Source: Paracoccaceae bacterium (GTDB taxonomy: Bacteria > Pseudomonadota > Alphaproteobacteria > Rhodobacterales > Rhodobacteraceae). From it: 64,000 nt of DNA. The position numbers and the translations under genes are program-made. Below, piece after piece: positions 1 through 8,824 of this stretch (position 1 is its first letter; the number at the start of each line of letters is the position of its first letter). Location: assembly GCA_014872815.1 (NCBI GenBank), contig WKFK01000012.1:186001-250000 (forward strand), given 5' to 3'. Below the pieces are notes generated by a model. The model was not told the DNA's origin. It searched no databases and saw only the letters and a program-made list of their open reading frames with translations.

Positions 1-273
1 TTTGAAGAGACCGGCTGGACAGTAGATGCTCTGCGCACCGAACTGTCCCCCAAAACATGGCAGGCGGAAGATGGGCCAAGGCTGGAGCGGCAATTCATCG
101 TCACCGTCTCAGGCGACCTGTCGAACCCGACACTCGAAACCGGCAAGGTCGATGCGTGGTCTTGGATCGGCCGTGAAAACCTCGCCACACTCAAAGCAAA
201 CCGCAGCACGGACGACACCTTCATCCACGACAGCGTATTGGAAGCCCTCAATTGGCTCGACGCAAACGGCTGA
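1..273 (+). CDS. NUDIX hydrolase, C-terminal part
   Basis: The reading frame is open from the first base of the window, so the true start lies upstream. The visible first residues (FEETGW) look like the end of a Nudix box of the form REUXEEXGU, which carries the metal-binding glutamates that hydrolyse nucleoside-diphosphate-X bonds. About 90 residues follow with the mixed strand/helix character of a Nudix C-terminus, ending in a helix with ALNWLDANG. The substrate cannot be judged from this fragment. The gene converges on the glnE operon, with only 7 bp between the two stop codons. Confidence 0.7.
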   Translation, partial: FEETGWTVDALRTELSPKTWQAEDGPRLERQFIVTVSGDLSNPTLETGKVDAWSWIGRENLATLKANRSTDDTFIHDSVLEALNWLDANG

Positions 274-280
274 AGTCAGC

Positions 281-550
281 TCAGTTTCGAGGCCGTGACC
301 GCCAGCCCCCTCGGCGTTTGGGCGTGCGCATCTCCACGCTGCCCTTCTCCAACACTTGTGTCATCGGATGATCGGGGTGTTTGCTCCCCAGGTGCACAAT
401 CAACATCTCAATCGCATCCCGCGTCTCCACACCTTCCGGCAAAGACAGCGCCCAATCCAAAAAAATCGACCGGCATTCTGAGGCCTGAATGCCCTCCATC
501 CGGTAACTTTCGTGGATCAACCCTTTGGGATCACAATGCGAGATGTCCAT
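281..550 (-). CDS. Small conserved-type protein downstream of glnE
   Basis: This 89-residue protein starts one base after the glnE stop codon (TGA C ATG on the minus strand), so it is almost certainly translated from the glnE transcript, probably by translational coupling. It has no signal peptide or membrane segment. The middle is a predicted helix with acidic and hydrophobic residues, and the C-terminus is strongly basic (PKRRGGWRSRPRN), which could bind nucleic acid or acidic protein. I do not recognise a family. The tight coupling to glnE supports a real gene. Confidence 0.65.
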   Translation of the reverse strand: MDISHCDPKGLIHESYRMEGIQASECRSIFLDWALSLPEGVETRDAIEMLIVHLGSKHPDHPMTQVLEKGSVEMRTPKRRGGWRSRPRN

Positions 551-551
551 G

Positions 552-3338
552 TCACGTCTCCCCCGTGGCCGCCAATGCTGCTGTGACCGTCTCCGCAGCT
601 GTCTCAGTGGCCTTCGTCAACTTGCTCAGCACAGCCTCGATATCGTCCGCGCCCGTTTCACGCAACAAAAACGCCCGCCCGCCTTCACCAATGGCATCTG
701 GTGCAATGGTACTGCCAGACAACAGCTTGGACGCCAGTTGCACCTGCCAACAAAGCCGATAGGTGCTCGCCAAGTCTGACGCGTCTGAGGCAGAAAGCCA
801 GCCAATTGCGACACCCGCCTGCAAGCCCTGCCCTACAGCGCGCCGTGGCGATCCGGCCAAAAGCGCGCCGGTCTGGCTCAACAGTTCGATGTCCTGCAAC
901 CGCCCTGCGCCAATCTTGGCATCCCATGGCCCGTCCGGCGCTTTGGCTGCCGCAATCCGCACCCGCATCTCTTGCACGTCTTGGCCAATCGCCGCCGTGT
1001 CTTTCTCCGCCGCCAAAACCTCCTGCCGGAAGCCTTCGACCTCGGCCATCAACTCCGGCGCACCGGTCACCGGCCGCGCCCGCGTCAACGCCAGATGCTC
1101 CCAGGTCCAGGCCTCATTCATCTGGTAGTTCTTAAACGACGCCAAAGACGTCGCCACCGGCCCCTGCGTGCCAGACGGACGCAAGCGCATGTCGACCTCA
1201 TACAGCCGTCCCTGCGACATGGGTGCACTCAGCGCTGTGACCAAAGCCTGAGTGAACCGCGCGTAATAAGGCCGCGCCGCCAAAGGCCGCCGCCCGTCCG
1301 AGGCCTCCACCCCATCCGCGTCATAAATCACAATCAAGTCCAGGTCAGAGGTCGCATTCAGCCGCTGCGCCCCCAAAGAGCCCATGCCCAACACAACCGC
1401 GCCCCGCCCCGGCATCGGCCCGTGTTTAGCGGCAAAGTGATCCGCCACCGGCTGCCACAGCCCCGCCAAAACCGCCTCTGCCAAATCTGCATACTGACGC
1501 CCAGCTTCTTCCGCGCCAATCAAGCCGCGCAGATGATGCACGCCAATGCGGAACTGCCACTCCTTGGCCCACCGCCGCGTGCCATCCAGCTGAGCCTCAT
1601 AATCGTCATCCCGCGCCAACCGCTCCTGCAGCTCTTCGGTCAACCCACGCACCCCCGGCCACTCGGTAAAGAAACTGCCGCCGATCACCGCGTCAAACAC
1701 ACCCGAGTTGCGAGACAAATGCTGTGCCAACGCGGGCGCAGTGCCCACAATATCCACCAGCAGATCAATCAACTGCGGATTGGCCTCAAACAGCGAGAAC
1801 AGCTGCACCCCAGCGGGCAACCCACGCAAAAACCCGTCCAACGCCAAAAGCGCTTCATCCGGCTTTGGCGCCTGCGCCAACCGCCGCAGGATTTCCGGCC
1901 GCACCCGATTAAAGATCTCCACAGCCCGCACGCTGCGCATCGCTGGATAGCTCTCCCACCGCGCAATGACGTCCTCATCAAACGCGTGGGTCACATCTTC
2001 GCCACCCTCGGGCGCAGCATCCGGTGCAAAGAACCCCTCGGTCATCTCGTGCACTTCGGTCAGCCGCTCCTGCAACTCTTTGCGAATGTCCGCCTCATCC
2101 CGGCCCATCAAGCCCGCGATCCTACCCCAGCCTTCTTCGCCTTTGGGCAACAGATGTGTCTGCGCATCCGCGACCATCTGCACACGGTGCTCCACTTCGC
2201 GATGGAAGCGGTAGTGGTCTGACAGCGCCTCGGCTACATCCTCCGGCACCCAGCCTTTGGAGGCCAGTTTACGCAAGCTCGGCACCGTATGACGGTCCCG
2301 CAGATAGGGATCACGCCCCCCCGAAATCAGCTGTCGTGTTTGGGTGAAAAACTCGATTTCACGAATGCCACCGCGCCCCAGCTTCATATTGTGACCGTCC
2401 AACGTGATCTCGCCGCCCAGCCCCTTGTGCTCGCGAATACGTAACCGCATGTCATGCGCGTCCTGAATGGCGGCAAAGTCCAGATGCTTACGCCAGACAA
2501 ACGGCGTCAACGTGTCGAGGAACTTCTGCCCCGCCGCCAGATCCCCCGCCGAGGGCCGCGCCTTGATATAGGCCGCCCGCTCCCAGGTCCGCCCCAGGCT
2601 CTCGTAGTAGCGCTCCGCCGCCTCCATCGCGAGGCACACAGGTGTCACCGCCGGATCGGGCCGCAAGCGCAAGTCCGTGCGGAACACATAGCCGTCACCG
2701 GTGATGTCATTCAGCATCGCCGCCATCTTGCGCGTCGCCCGAATGAAACTCGCCCGCGCGTCGTGATACTCATCCGTGTCAAACCGGCTCTCATCGAACA
2801 GGCAGATCAGATCAATGTCCGAACTATAGTTCAGCTCATGCGCGCCCATCTTACCCATGGCAATTGACACCATGCCCCCTGCCGTGGGGATGTCGTCTTC
2901 GGTTGCGCCGGGCAATTTCTTACGCCGAATTTCCGCGCCAATCGTCGCCTCCAGTGCCAACTGGCTCGCCAAATCCGCAAAATCCGTCAGCGTACCGGTC
3001 ACCTTCTCCAGCGACCACGCCCCCGCCAAATCCGCCAGCGCCGTCAGCAAAGCAACTTTTCGTTTGCCCGCGCGCAAAGCGGTTGGCCGCTGATCCGGCG
3101 CGCCTGCGCGCAGCTCGCCAAACAGTTTAGTCAAAGCCGCATCCGCATCCTGCAAAGCCTCCGGTAGCCAATCGGCCTCCTTGTGGATCAGGCTTTTCAG
3201 ATAAGGACTTGATCCCGCCGTGCCTTCAATCAGCTTGGCCAGATCGCCAGACAACGCCGGCACCGCCGCCCGCGCCTCCGCACCTAGGTCGGTATCATAT
3301 GGGCGTGGCAGGCGGGTGATTTGTGATTCAAACAACAT
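552..3338 (-). CDS. glnE: Bifunctional glutamine synthetase adenylyltransferase/deadenylase
   Basis: GlnE adds and removes AMP on a tyrosine of glutamine synthetase, lowering or restoring its activity in response to the PII protein and glutamine. The 928-residue length fits the family. Two nucleotidyltransferase domains are visible: an N-terminal one with SSDIDLICLFD near residue 172 (deadenylation) and a C-terminal one with TSDLDLIVIYD near residue 665 (adenylylation), each followed by a helical PII-uridylyltransferase-type domain. The ATG at 3338 gives the full N-terminus. The small basic protein at 281..550 follows one base downstream. A DUF4440 gene lies upstream on the same strand with a 60 bp gap. 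Confidence 0.96.
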   Translation of the reverse strand: MLFESQITRLPRPYDTDLGAEARAAVPALSGDLAKLIEGTAGSSPYLKSLIHKEADWLPEALQDADAALTKLFGELRAGAPDQRPTALRAGKRKVALLTALADLAGAWSLEKVTGTLTDFADLASQLALEATIGAEIRRKKLPGATEDDIPTAGGMVSIAMGKMGAHELNYSSDIDLICLFDESRFDTDEYHDARASFIRATRKMAAMLNDITGDGYVFRTDLRLRPDPAVTPVCLAMEAAERYYESLGRTWERAAYIKARPSAGDLAAGQKFLDTLTPFVWRKHLDFAAIQDAHDMRLRIREHKGLGGEITLDGHNMKLGRGGIREIEFFTQTRQLISGGRDPYLRDRHTVPSLRKLASKGWVPEDVAEALSDHYRFHREVEHRVQMVADAQTHLLPKGEEGWGRIAGLMGRDEADIRKELQERLTEVHEMTEGFFAPDAAPEGGEDVTHAFDEDVIARWESYPAMRSVRAVEIFNRVRPEILRRLAQAPKPDEALLALDGFLRGLPAGVQLFSLFEANPQLIDLLVDIVGTAPALAQHLSRNSGVFDAVIGGSFFTEWPGVRGLTEELQERLARDDDYEAQLDGTRRWAKEWQFRIGVHHLRGLIGAEEAGRQYADLAEAVLAGLWQPVADHFAAKHGPMPGRGAVVLGMGSLGAQRLNATSDLDLIVIYDADGVEASDGRRPLAARPYYARFTQALVTALSAPMSQGRLYEVDMRLRPSGTQGPVATSLASFKNYQMNEAWTWEHLALTRARPVTGAPELMAEVEGFRQEVLAAEKDTAAIGQDVQEMRVRIAAAKAPDGPWDAKIGAGRLQDIELLSQTGALLAGSPRRAVGQGLQAGVAIGWLSASDASDLASTYRLCWQVQLASKLLSGSTIAPDAIGEGGRAFLLRETGADDIEAVLSKLTKATETAAETVTAALAATGET

Positions 3339-3398
3339 GGCGCGACTTTGAAACCGCCATGCGCGAAGGTCAATTGGCGGTGCTGCCGCAGGGGCCGC

Positions 3399-3785
3399 CT
3401 AAGGCACCCCTTCCCCAGTCAATGGCGTGTCCTGACTGAAGCTGTTGACCCAGCCCCCACTGCGCTTTTGCCACAAGGAACTCACCAACATGACCTCCCA
3501 GTCAGACTTGCCAACCCGCAAGTAATCTGCCCGATAAATCAACAGACCACTGTCCGCCCCCGTGGCCCGCAGCTGTACGTTGCTCAACCGGTACTCTGCT
3601 ACCGTTGCGCCACTGTCCAACTGCCCCGTATGGGCATCCTTTCCGGCAAACCCATCGGGATACACCCCAATGAAATCTTCGCTCAGCAGCGCCCCATCCG
3701 CGTCCCCATCCCCTGTCACCAGCGCCTCCCACACTTGGGTTTCCAGCGCCAACAAAGTCTCTTTCAAATCAGTCTGTTTTTCCAT
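3399..3785 (-). CDS. DUF4440 / SnoaL-like (NTF2-fold) protein
   Basis: This 128-residue cytoplasmic protein has the pattern of the NTF2-like DUF4440 family: an N-terminal helix (LLALETQVWEALVTGD), a short strand with DFIGVYPDG, then a beta sheet ending in VMLVSSLWQKRSGGWVNSF. Members of this fold act as small-molecule binding proteins or enzymes of varied function, so no reaction is proposed. It is divergent from the YbaK-type gene, with 57 bp between the starts, and could share the glnE transcript. Confidence 0.75.
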   Translation of the reverse strand: MEKQTDLKETLLALETQVWEALVTGDGDADGALLSEDFIGVYPDGFAGKDAHTGQLDSGATVAEYRLSNVQLRATGADSGLLIYRADYLRVGKSDWEVMLVSSLWQKRSGGWVNSFSQDTPLTGEGVP

Positions 3786-3842
3786 GCTGGCACCCTGCGG
3801 CGCGCCATGGCAGAAATCAACCCGAGGACGAGGAGACCAACC

Positions 3843-4310
3843 ATGAGCAAGAGCCTGAAACGCGTGCGCGCCGCCTTAGAAGCCGCAGGCAAAGAGATCG
3901 ACATCCGGGAAACCGACGGCGCACGCACTGCGCAAATGGCCGCCGACGCTGTGGACTGCGACGTTGATCAGATCGCCAAATCCATTGTGTTTCAAAACGC
4001 CAACACCGGCGAGGTCGTCCTGTTCCTGACCGCAGGCGGCCGCCAAGTTGACCCTCAAGCCGCCGAAGCGCTCCTTGGCGCGCCTTTGGCTCGCGCAGAT
4101 GCCGCCGTGGTGCGCAAGCAAACCGGCTTTGCCATTGGCGGGGTCAGCCCGGTGGGCCACCTCTCCCCAATCCAGGCCTTTATGGACACGCGCCTCACAG
4201 AATTTGAGGAAATCTGGGTCGCGGCGGGCACGCCAAACCACGTTTTTTGCCTCTCGCCAAAGGATCTAGAGCAGGTTTCCGGCGCCAAAATCTGCGCGTT
4301 TAGCGCCTAA
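3843..4310 (+). CDS. YbaK/EbsC-family aminoacyl-tRNA deacylase
   Basis: The 155-residue product matches the YbaK/prolyl-tRNA editing domain. It shows the conserved IAKSIVFQ near residue 40, a lysine in RKQTGFAIGG, and the family signature GG-SPVGH near residue 105. Family members hydrolyse mischarged aminoacyl-tRNA in trans (for example Cys-tRNA-Pro); the exact substrate here is not known. The frame stays open far upstream, but the ATG at 3843 is chosen because it follows a purine-rich ribosome site (GAGGAGACC) and gives the normal family length. Confidence 0.88.
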   Translation: MSKSLKRVRAALEAAGKEIDIRETDGARTAQMAADAVDCDVDQIAKSIVFQNANTGEVVLFLTAGGRQVDPQAAEALLGAPLARADAAVVRKQTGFAIGGVSPVGHLSPIQAFMDTRLTEFEEIWVAAGTPNHVFCLSPKDLEQVSGAKICAFSA

Positions 4311-4484
4311 CTCCAAAAATTATCACCCAATTTTTTTACATCAAAACAACCAGATAGACGACAAATGTAAAAACCTTTCACATTTATCCTTGCAATAGGC
4401 AGCCGCACGCCCAATCTAGGTAATGTGAAAGCGATTTACATACCGCTTCACGGAGCAACAAAAGACACAAACTCGGAGACCGAT

Positions 4485-4910
4485 ATGACCCCTGCCGCAA
4501 CCGCCCACAGCGCCGACACCCAGCACCTCAGCTGGTTTGGCAAGAGCGAGGCCTGGCTGGACAGCAAAGGCAAAGGTGCCTGGATTGCCGCCATGGTCCT
4601 TGGATTCGTGTTCTTCTGGCCTGTTGGCCTGGCCCTTCTGTTCTACATGATCTGGAGCAAAGATATGTTCAAGAAATCCGCCCGCAACCGCAGCTGTTCC
4701 CGTCGCATGCACGTGATGGCCTCCTCCGGCAACAGCGCCTTTGACAGCTACCGCGACGAGACCCTGCGCCGTCTAGAAGACGAACAGAAGAGCTTTGAGG
4801 ACTTCCTGGAGCGTCTGCGCGCCGCCAAAGACAAGGCAGAGTTTGACCAGTTCATGGACGAACGCGCCACCAAAGCGGCCGAAGACCGTCGCGAGACCGA
4901 AGACGCCTAA
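4485..4910 (+). CDS. DUF2852 membrane protein
   Basis: This 141-residue protein matches DUF2852, a family found mainly in alphaproteobacteria. One strong membrane segment (WIAAMVLGFVFFWPVGLALLF, about residues 33-53) is followed by a basic stretch and then a charged helical, coiled-coil-like tail (RLEDEQKSFEDFLERLRAAKDKAEF). The function of the family is unknown. The ATG at 4485 follows a CGGAGAC ribosome site, and an in-frame GTG further upstream at 4425 lacks one. A strong terminator follows directly, so the gene is its own transcription unit. Confidence 0.85.
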   Translation: MTPAATAHSADTQHLSWFGKSEAWLDSKGKGAWIAAMVLGFVFFWPVGLALLFYMIWSKDMFKKSARNRSCSRRMHVMASSGNSAFDSYRDETLRRLEDEQKSFEDFLERLRAAKDKAEFDQFMDERATKAAEDRRETEDA

Positions 4911-4932
4911 GCGCGCGCCCTTTTGAGCAGTC

Positions 4933-4965
4933 ACGGCGCGGGAGACAGCTTCCGCGCCGTTTTCT
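4933..4965 (+). terminator. Rho-independent terminator after DUF2852 gene
   Basis: A perfect 9-bp stem ACGGCGCGG / CCGCGCCGT encloses a 10-nt loop and is followed by TTTCT. It lies 23 bp after the stop codon. Confidence 0.85.
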
Positions 4966-4999
4966 ATACAGTACCGGCCCCTACCAAAACGAGAGAGAC

Positions 5000-5449
5000 A
5001 TGAGCCACCGCAGCTTTGCCCTACCCGATCCGGACACCCAGTCCGAGTTTTACGAAGACGTGACCTTCAAGCGCCTGCTGGCGTGGCTGATCGACACCGG
5101 CCTGATCTTTGTGCTCTGTGTGCTGGTTCTGCCATTCACCGCCTTCACCGGTATCTTCTTCTTTGGCGCACTCTTGTTTGTCTTTGGCTTTGCCTACCGC
5201 GTGACCACCATCGCCACCGGCTCCGCCACCTGGGGCATGCGTCTGATGTCCATTGAGCTGCGCCAATCTGACGGCGGCCGCTTTGATCTCGGGTCCGCCT
5301 TCCTGCACACGCTGGGCTTCACCGTGTCAGTGATGTTCCCAATCCTGCAAATCATCTCGATTGTCCTGATGATCACCACGGACCGCAAACAAGGCCTCAC
5401 CGACCACGTCATGGGCTCCGTCGCCATCAACCGCGCTGCGCGGTACTAG
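5000..5449 (+). CDS. RDD-family membrane protein
   Basis: The 149-residue protein has the RDD-domain layout: a cytoplasmic N-terminus, the hallmark Arg in FKRLLAWLIDTGLIF with the Asp in the first membrane helix (about residues 28-50), a second helix (IFFFGALLFVFGFAYRV), the motif TWGMRLMSIEL, and a third helix near residues 108-128 ending in DRKQGLTDHVMGS. Some RDD proteins have been linked to ion or sodium/proton exchange, but most are uncharacterised. It has its own start with GAGAGAC upstream and no operon partner. Confidence 0.9.
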   Translation: MSHRSFALPDPDTQSEFYEDVTFKRLLAWLIDTGLIFVLCVLVLPFTAFTGIFFFGALLFVFGFAYRVTTIATGSATWGMRLMSIELRQSDGGRFDLGSAFLHTLGFTVSVMFPILQIISIVLMITTDRKQGLTDHVMGSVAINRAARY

Positions 5450-5766
5450 CGGAAACCGGAAAGCGCCTCGGTCTCAAGCATGATCGAGGCACTCCGCCTA
5501 TCGGTTCGTGTATGTTAAGGGCATTGCTACTAGACGGGACACGTCCGCTTTGCGGAAATCGCAGCTATGCACGATCCCAACACTGAAGCCAGCAACTTCG
5601 AAACCAAGCCCACAATGTGAAGCCACGAAGAAACACTAGCACTGCCCTTGGCTGTAGCATTGCATCAAATCCGAAAGCTGCGCTTGACTAATCTGAAAAT
5701 AGCTCGGGCAATGATTGGTAATTAGCTCGAAAACCTCTCCATTTCTGCCGGTTCTTAGGACGCCTA
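5450..5766. other. AT-richer gap without recognisable gene
   Basis: No convincing reading frame is present in these 317 bases. A weak 6-bp stem (GCCTCG / CGAGGC) lies just after the RDD stop without a T-run. A small palindrome TCCGCTTTGCGGA sits near 5548. Base composition is lower in GC than the flanks, so this may be decayed coding DNA. Confidence 0.5.
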
Positions 5767-6246
5767 TTACGTCGCTTTCAGTTGTCGGCAAAACATTACA
5801 ATTCCTTCATATTCGGCAGAGATTGATACCTGCGCATCGATTGCACTGGTTGCAAAAGGAACCAGCGTTGCGCCAACAAGTTCATGACCTGTAAAACTGT
5901 ACACCCCAAAATAAGTGTACTCGATACTGTAAGGCATCTTAACATCTTTAGAGGGAGGCCAATACATTGCACGGATTTGGTCAAGCTGGTCCTCGTGGAG
6001 TAACGGAGCTGGCTCGTTTCGTTTGAACCTTCCAACAACGATTTTTTCCCCATCTACAAGTGTATCAAGCAATCGAGCAGCAATAGCTATCGAGCGATGA
6101 CGCAGTACCTCTGCTTCAGTAGGAGCGTTTTCTCTGTTCTCAAGAAAGACAACATCAGGTTCGCCGCAGCTCCACGCCTCTGCTTGTCCTACTGCAATTA
6201 GTGTCATGAAAATCAAAAGCAAAAATCTAAATCGTGTCACAGCCAT
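5767..6246 (-). CDS. Orphan secreted protein, unknown function
   Basis: The 159-residue product starts with a clear Sec signal peptide (basic MAVTRFRF, then a hydrophobic core LLLIFMTLIAVG, cut after AEA). The mature protein begins WSCGEPD and has a second cysteine near the C-terminus (MFCRQL), so one disulfide is possible. I recognise no domain. Codons are richer in A/T than in neighbouring genes, and the flanks are AT-rich and gene-poor, which suggests lateral origin or a relic. Confidence 0.65.
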   Translation of the reverse strand: MAVTRFRFLLLIFMTLIAVGQAEAWSCGEPDVVFLENRENAPTEAEVLRHRSIAIAARLLDTLVDGEKIVVGRFKRNEPAPLLHEDQLDQIRAMYWPPSKDVKMPYSIEYTYFGVYSFTGHELVGATLVPFATSAIDAQVSISAEYEGIVMFCRQLKAT

Positions 6247-6402
6247 TTATTGGATTTCCCAGGAATCGAAGCAATTTGGCATTCGTTCGAGTGCGTAGCA
6301 GATTTATGCGGTCTCGGCAGTAATTCTCAAGTTTGGGTTCAGGACCGGCATTCACTGCTAGGAAGACAATTCAGCACTCCACTTTCCACCGCTTCAAACG
6401 CA

Positions 6403-6436
6403 AAACGGGGGCCAAATGGCCCCCGTTTCTTTTTTG
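6403..6436 (-). terminator. Bidirectional terminator after TRAP operon
   Basis: The perfect inverted repeat AAACGGGGGCC / GGCCCCCGTTT has a 4-nt loop. It is followed by a long T-run on the plus strand and by TTTT on the minus strand. It lies 17 bp beyond the stop of the large permease, so it ends the TRAP operon. Confidence 0.85.
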
Positions 6437-6452
6437 TCTTTTGCGTCTCAAA

Positions 6453-8807
6453 TCAGTTCCCGATCAGATCCGGCAGGATCGTCACGATCGATGGCACGTA
6501 CCATAGGATCGCCAGACCCACGACCTGGATGAGCACAAAGGGAATGATGCCCTTATAGATGTGCCCGGTCGTCACCTCTTTTGGCGCCACCCCTCTGAGG
6601 TAGAAGAGCGCAAAGCCAAACGGTGGTGTCAGGAACGAGGTCTGCAGGTTCACAGCGATCATGATGGTGACCCATTTCGGATCAAAGGTACCGCCGTAGA
6701 TGACCGGGCCGACAATCGGGATCACGATGTAAATGATCTCGAGGAAGTCGAGCACAAAGCCCATCACAAACAGCACCAGCATCACGATCAGGAAGACCTT
6801 GAACTCGTTGTCGAACGATTTCAGGAACTGCTGAATGTAATGCTCACCACCAAAGCTGATGACCACGAGGTTCAGAAGCTGCGAGCCGATCAGAATGGTG
6901 AAGACCATTGAGGTCACCTTCGCGGTTTCCCGCACGATGGGCGACAGCACCTTGCCACGGAACAACACGAAACAGCCGTAGAGCAGACCAAACATCGCAA
7001 ACAGGTAGGCGCCTTTTGCCACGAAGAACGCAATCAGGTTCTCAGTGGCGACAACTTCCTGGTTGATACGCAGGTCAAAGTTCACGCCCACAAGGATCAT
7101 GATGATCACAGCAAAGGTCGACCAGATGATGATCCCGCCAGAGCGGCCTTCATCGTGCAGACGACGGTAGGCCGCCAGCATGATCGCTCCACCGGCCCCC
7201 AGCGCAGCCGCCGGTGTCGGGTTGGTGATACCACCCAAGATCGAGCCAAGCACAGCAATGATCAGAACCAGCGGTGGGAACACCACGCGCAGCAGTTCGT
7301 TTTTGCCCAGCAAGCCCGCGCCATAGCGCACACCATAAAGCGTCATTGCCAGAGGGATTGCCATATAGATCAGCGTCCAGCCCGGCGTTGTGATCGGAGA
7401 GATCACCAGCGCATCCACTGCCAGAGCCAGCACGATACCAGCCCCACCAATCAGCAACGGACGAGTGTCCGCGCTTGGAGCGACCCCCCGTGCGGTGGTC
7501 AAGATCAGAGCCAGCAACAGGTAGCCGATGGCCAGACCAGAGCCGATTGGTGCTGCCGCGGCAATCTTCTCAATACGCAGAGCGGAGCGCTCTTCGTCGG
7601 TCAAGGCACGTGCTTCGGCAACTCCACCAGCTTCATCGATGGCCGCCTGTTCAGCAACAGCCTGATCCCAGGCCAACTGACCATGCAGCTCAATCATCGA
7701 CGCTTTACACTCCTCACCCACATTGGTGCGCAGGCTCGCGGTTTGCCCCGCATCCGAGAAGCTGTCCACAGTCACATCCTGAGAGCCGATCACGTTGACC
7801 TGCCCCAAGAGGATCACGCCCGCGATCAAACCAGCAGGTACCGCAAGGAACCAAGTCAGGCCTTCGCCGCGGGTGATGGCTTCGCCATTGGAACTTCCCA
7901 TTTCCACCGCAGGGGCTTCTTTGGGGTTAAACAACGCGTAGCCAAAGGCATAAAGACCATAGAGCACCGCTAGCATGATGCCCGGGATCAGCGCCGCCTG
8001 GAACAAGGTCCCAACGGAGACAACCGCAGGCTCACCCAGGAAGGTCAGCGCATCCGAACAGCCTGCCACCTGGGCACGGTTTTCCTGTGCCGCAGAGTAG
8101 AGGTCACCCGCCAGCGTACCGAGAAGAACGATCACGATGGATGGTGGAATGATCTGACCCAGCGTACCGGACGCCGCAATCACACCGGTTGCCAGCTTCG
8201 GATTGTACCCGTGTTTCAACATGGTGGGCAGCGACAGCAGGCCCATGGTCACAACCGTTGCGCCCACGATACCGGTGGAGGCTGCCAGGAAGGCACCCAC
8301 AACCACAACCGACACGGCAAGACCGCCTGGCAGCGGGCCAAAAACGCGCGCCATTGTGGTCAGGAGGTCGTTTGCGATCTTGGAGCGTTCCAGCGTGATG
8401 CCCATCAGAACAAACATCACAACCGCCAACAGCGTTTCGATGGACTGACCGGCGAGCACACGCTCGTTCATCCGGTTGACCACAAAGCTGATGTTGCGGT
8501 TCATCGCCTGTTCCCAACCGCCCGGGAACACGGATTCTGCCACACGCGGCAAATCCGGGTATCGGAAGATTGAGATCGTATCCGCCTTCACCCCTTGGGC
8601 GATCAGGTCGGCATACATGGTTGAGCTGGTGTCAATCGCTTGGTGAATCAGGATCCCGGCACTGTCCAGCGCCGCAATGATCCCGAAGGAGATAACCCCT
8701 GCCCCACCAATGGCAAACGCCACAGGGAAGCCGGAGAGAATGCCCCCGAAGAGGCAGAGGAAGACGATAATCAGGCCGATCTCGACCCCATCAAGTCCAA
8801 ATAGCAT
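6453..8807 (-). CDS. TRAP transporter large permease (DctM type), enlarged
   Basis: This is the 12-TM-type permease of a tripartite ATP-independent periplasmic transporter, which takes up organic acids using a sodium or proton gradient together with the binding protein and the small subunit. DctM motifs are present: GFPVAFAIGG near residue 27, TGIVGATVVTMGLLSLP near 178, and NLQTSFLTPPFGFALFYLRG near the C-terminus. At 784 residues it is far longer than the usual 430. Extra segments lie near residues 60-120, 240-265 and a long hydrophilic stretch at about 335-420. Cys250 and Cys367 both lie in such loops. It is 17 bp downstream of the small permease. The substrate cannot be read; the set resembles the mannitol/chloroaromatic or keto-acid TRAP class. 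Confidence 0.92.
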   Translation of the reverse strand: MLFGLDGVEIGLIIVFLCLFGGILSGFPVAFAIGGAGVISFGIIAALDSAGILIHQAIDTSSTMYADLIAQGVKADTISIFRYPDLPRVAESVFPGGWEQAMNRNISFVVNRMNERVLAGQSIETLLAVVMFVLMGITLERSKIANDLLTTMARVFGPLPGGLAVSVVVVGAFLAASTGIVGATVVTMGLLSLPTMLKHGYNPKLATGVIAASGTLGQIIPPSIVIVLLGTLAGDLYSAAQENRAQVAGCSDALTFLGEPAVVSVGTLFQAALIPGIMLAVLYGLYAFGYALFNPKEAPAVEMGSSNGEAITRGEGLTWFLAVPAGLIAGVILLGQVNVIGSQDVTVDSFSDAGQTASLRTNVGEECKASMIELHGQLAWDQAVAEQAAIDEAGGVAEARALTDEERSALRIEKIAAAAPIGSGLAIGYLLLALILTTARGVAPSADTRPLLIGGAGIVLALAVDALVISPITTPGWTLIYMAIPLAMTLYGVRYGAGLLGKNELLRVVFPPLVLIIAVLGSILGGITNPTPAAALGAGGAIMLAAYRRLHDEGRSGGIIIWSTFAVIIMILVGVNFDLRINQEVVATENLIAFFVAKGAYLFAMFGLLYGCFVLFRGKVLSPIVRETAKVTSMVFTILIGSQLLNLVVISFGGEHYIQQFLKSFDNEFKVFLIVMLVLFVMGFVLDFLEIIYIVIPIVGPVIYGGTFDPKWVTIMIAVNLQTSFLTPPFGFALFYLRGVAPKEVTTGHIYKGIIPFVLIQVVGLAILWYVPSIVTILPDLIGN

Positions 8808-8824
8808 TAGTTCTGCCCCTTAGA

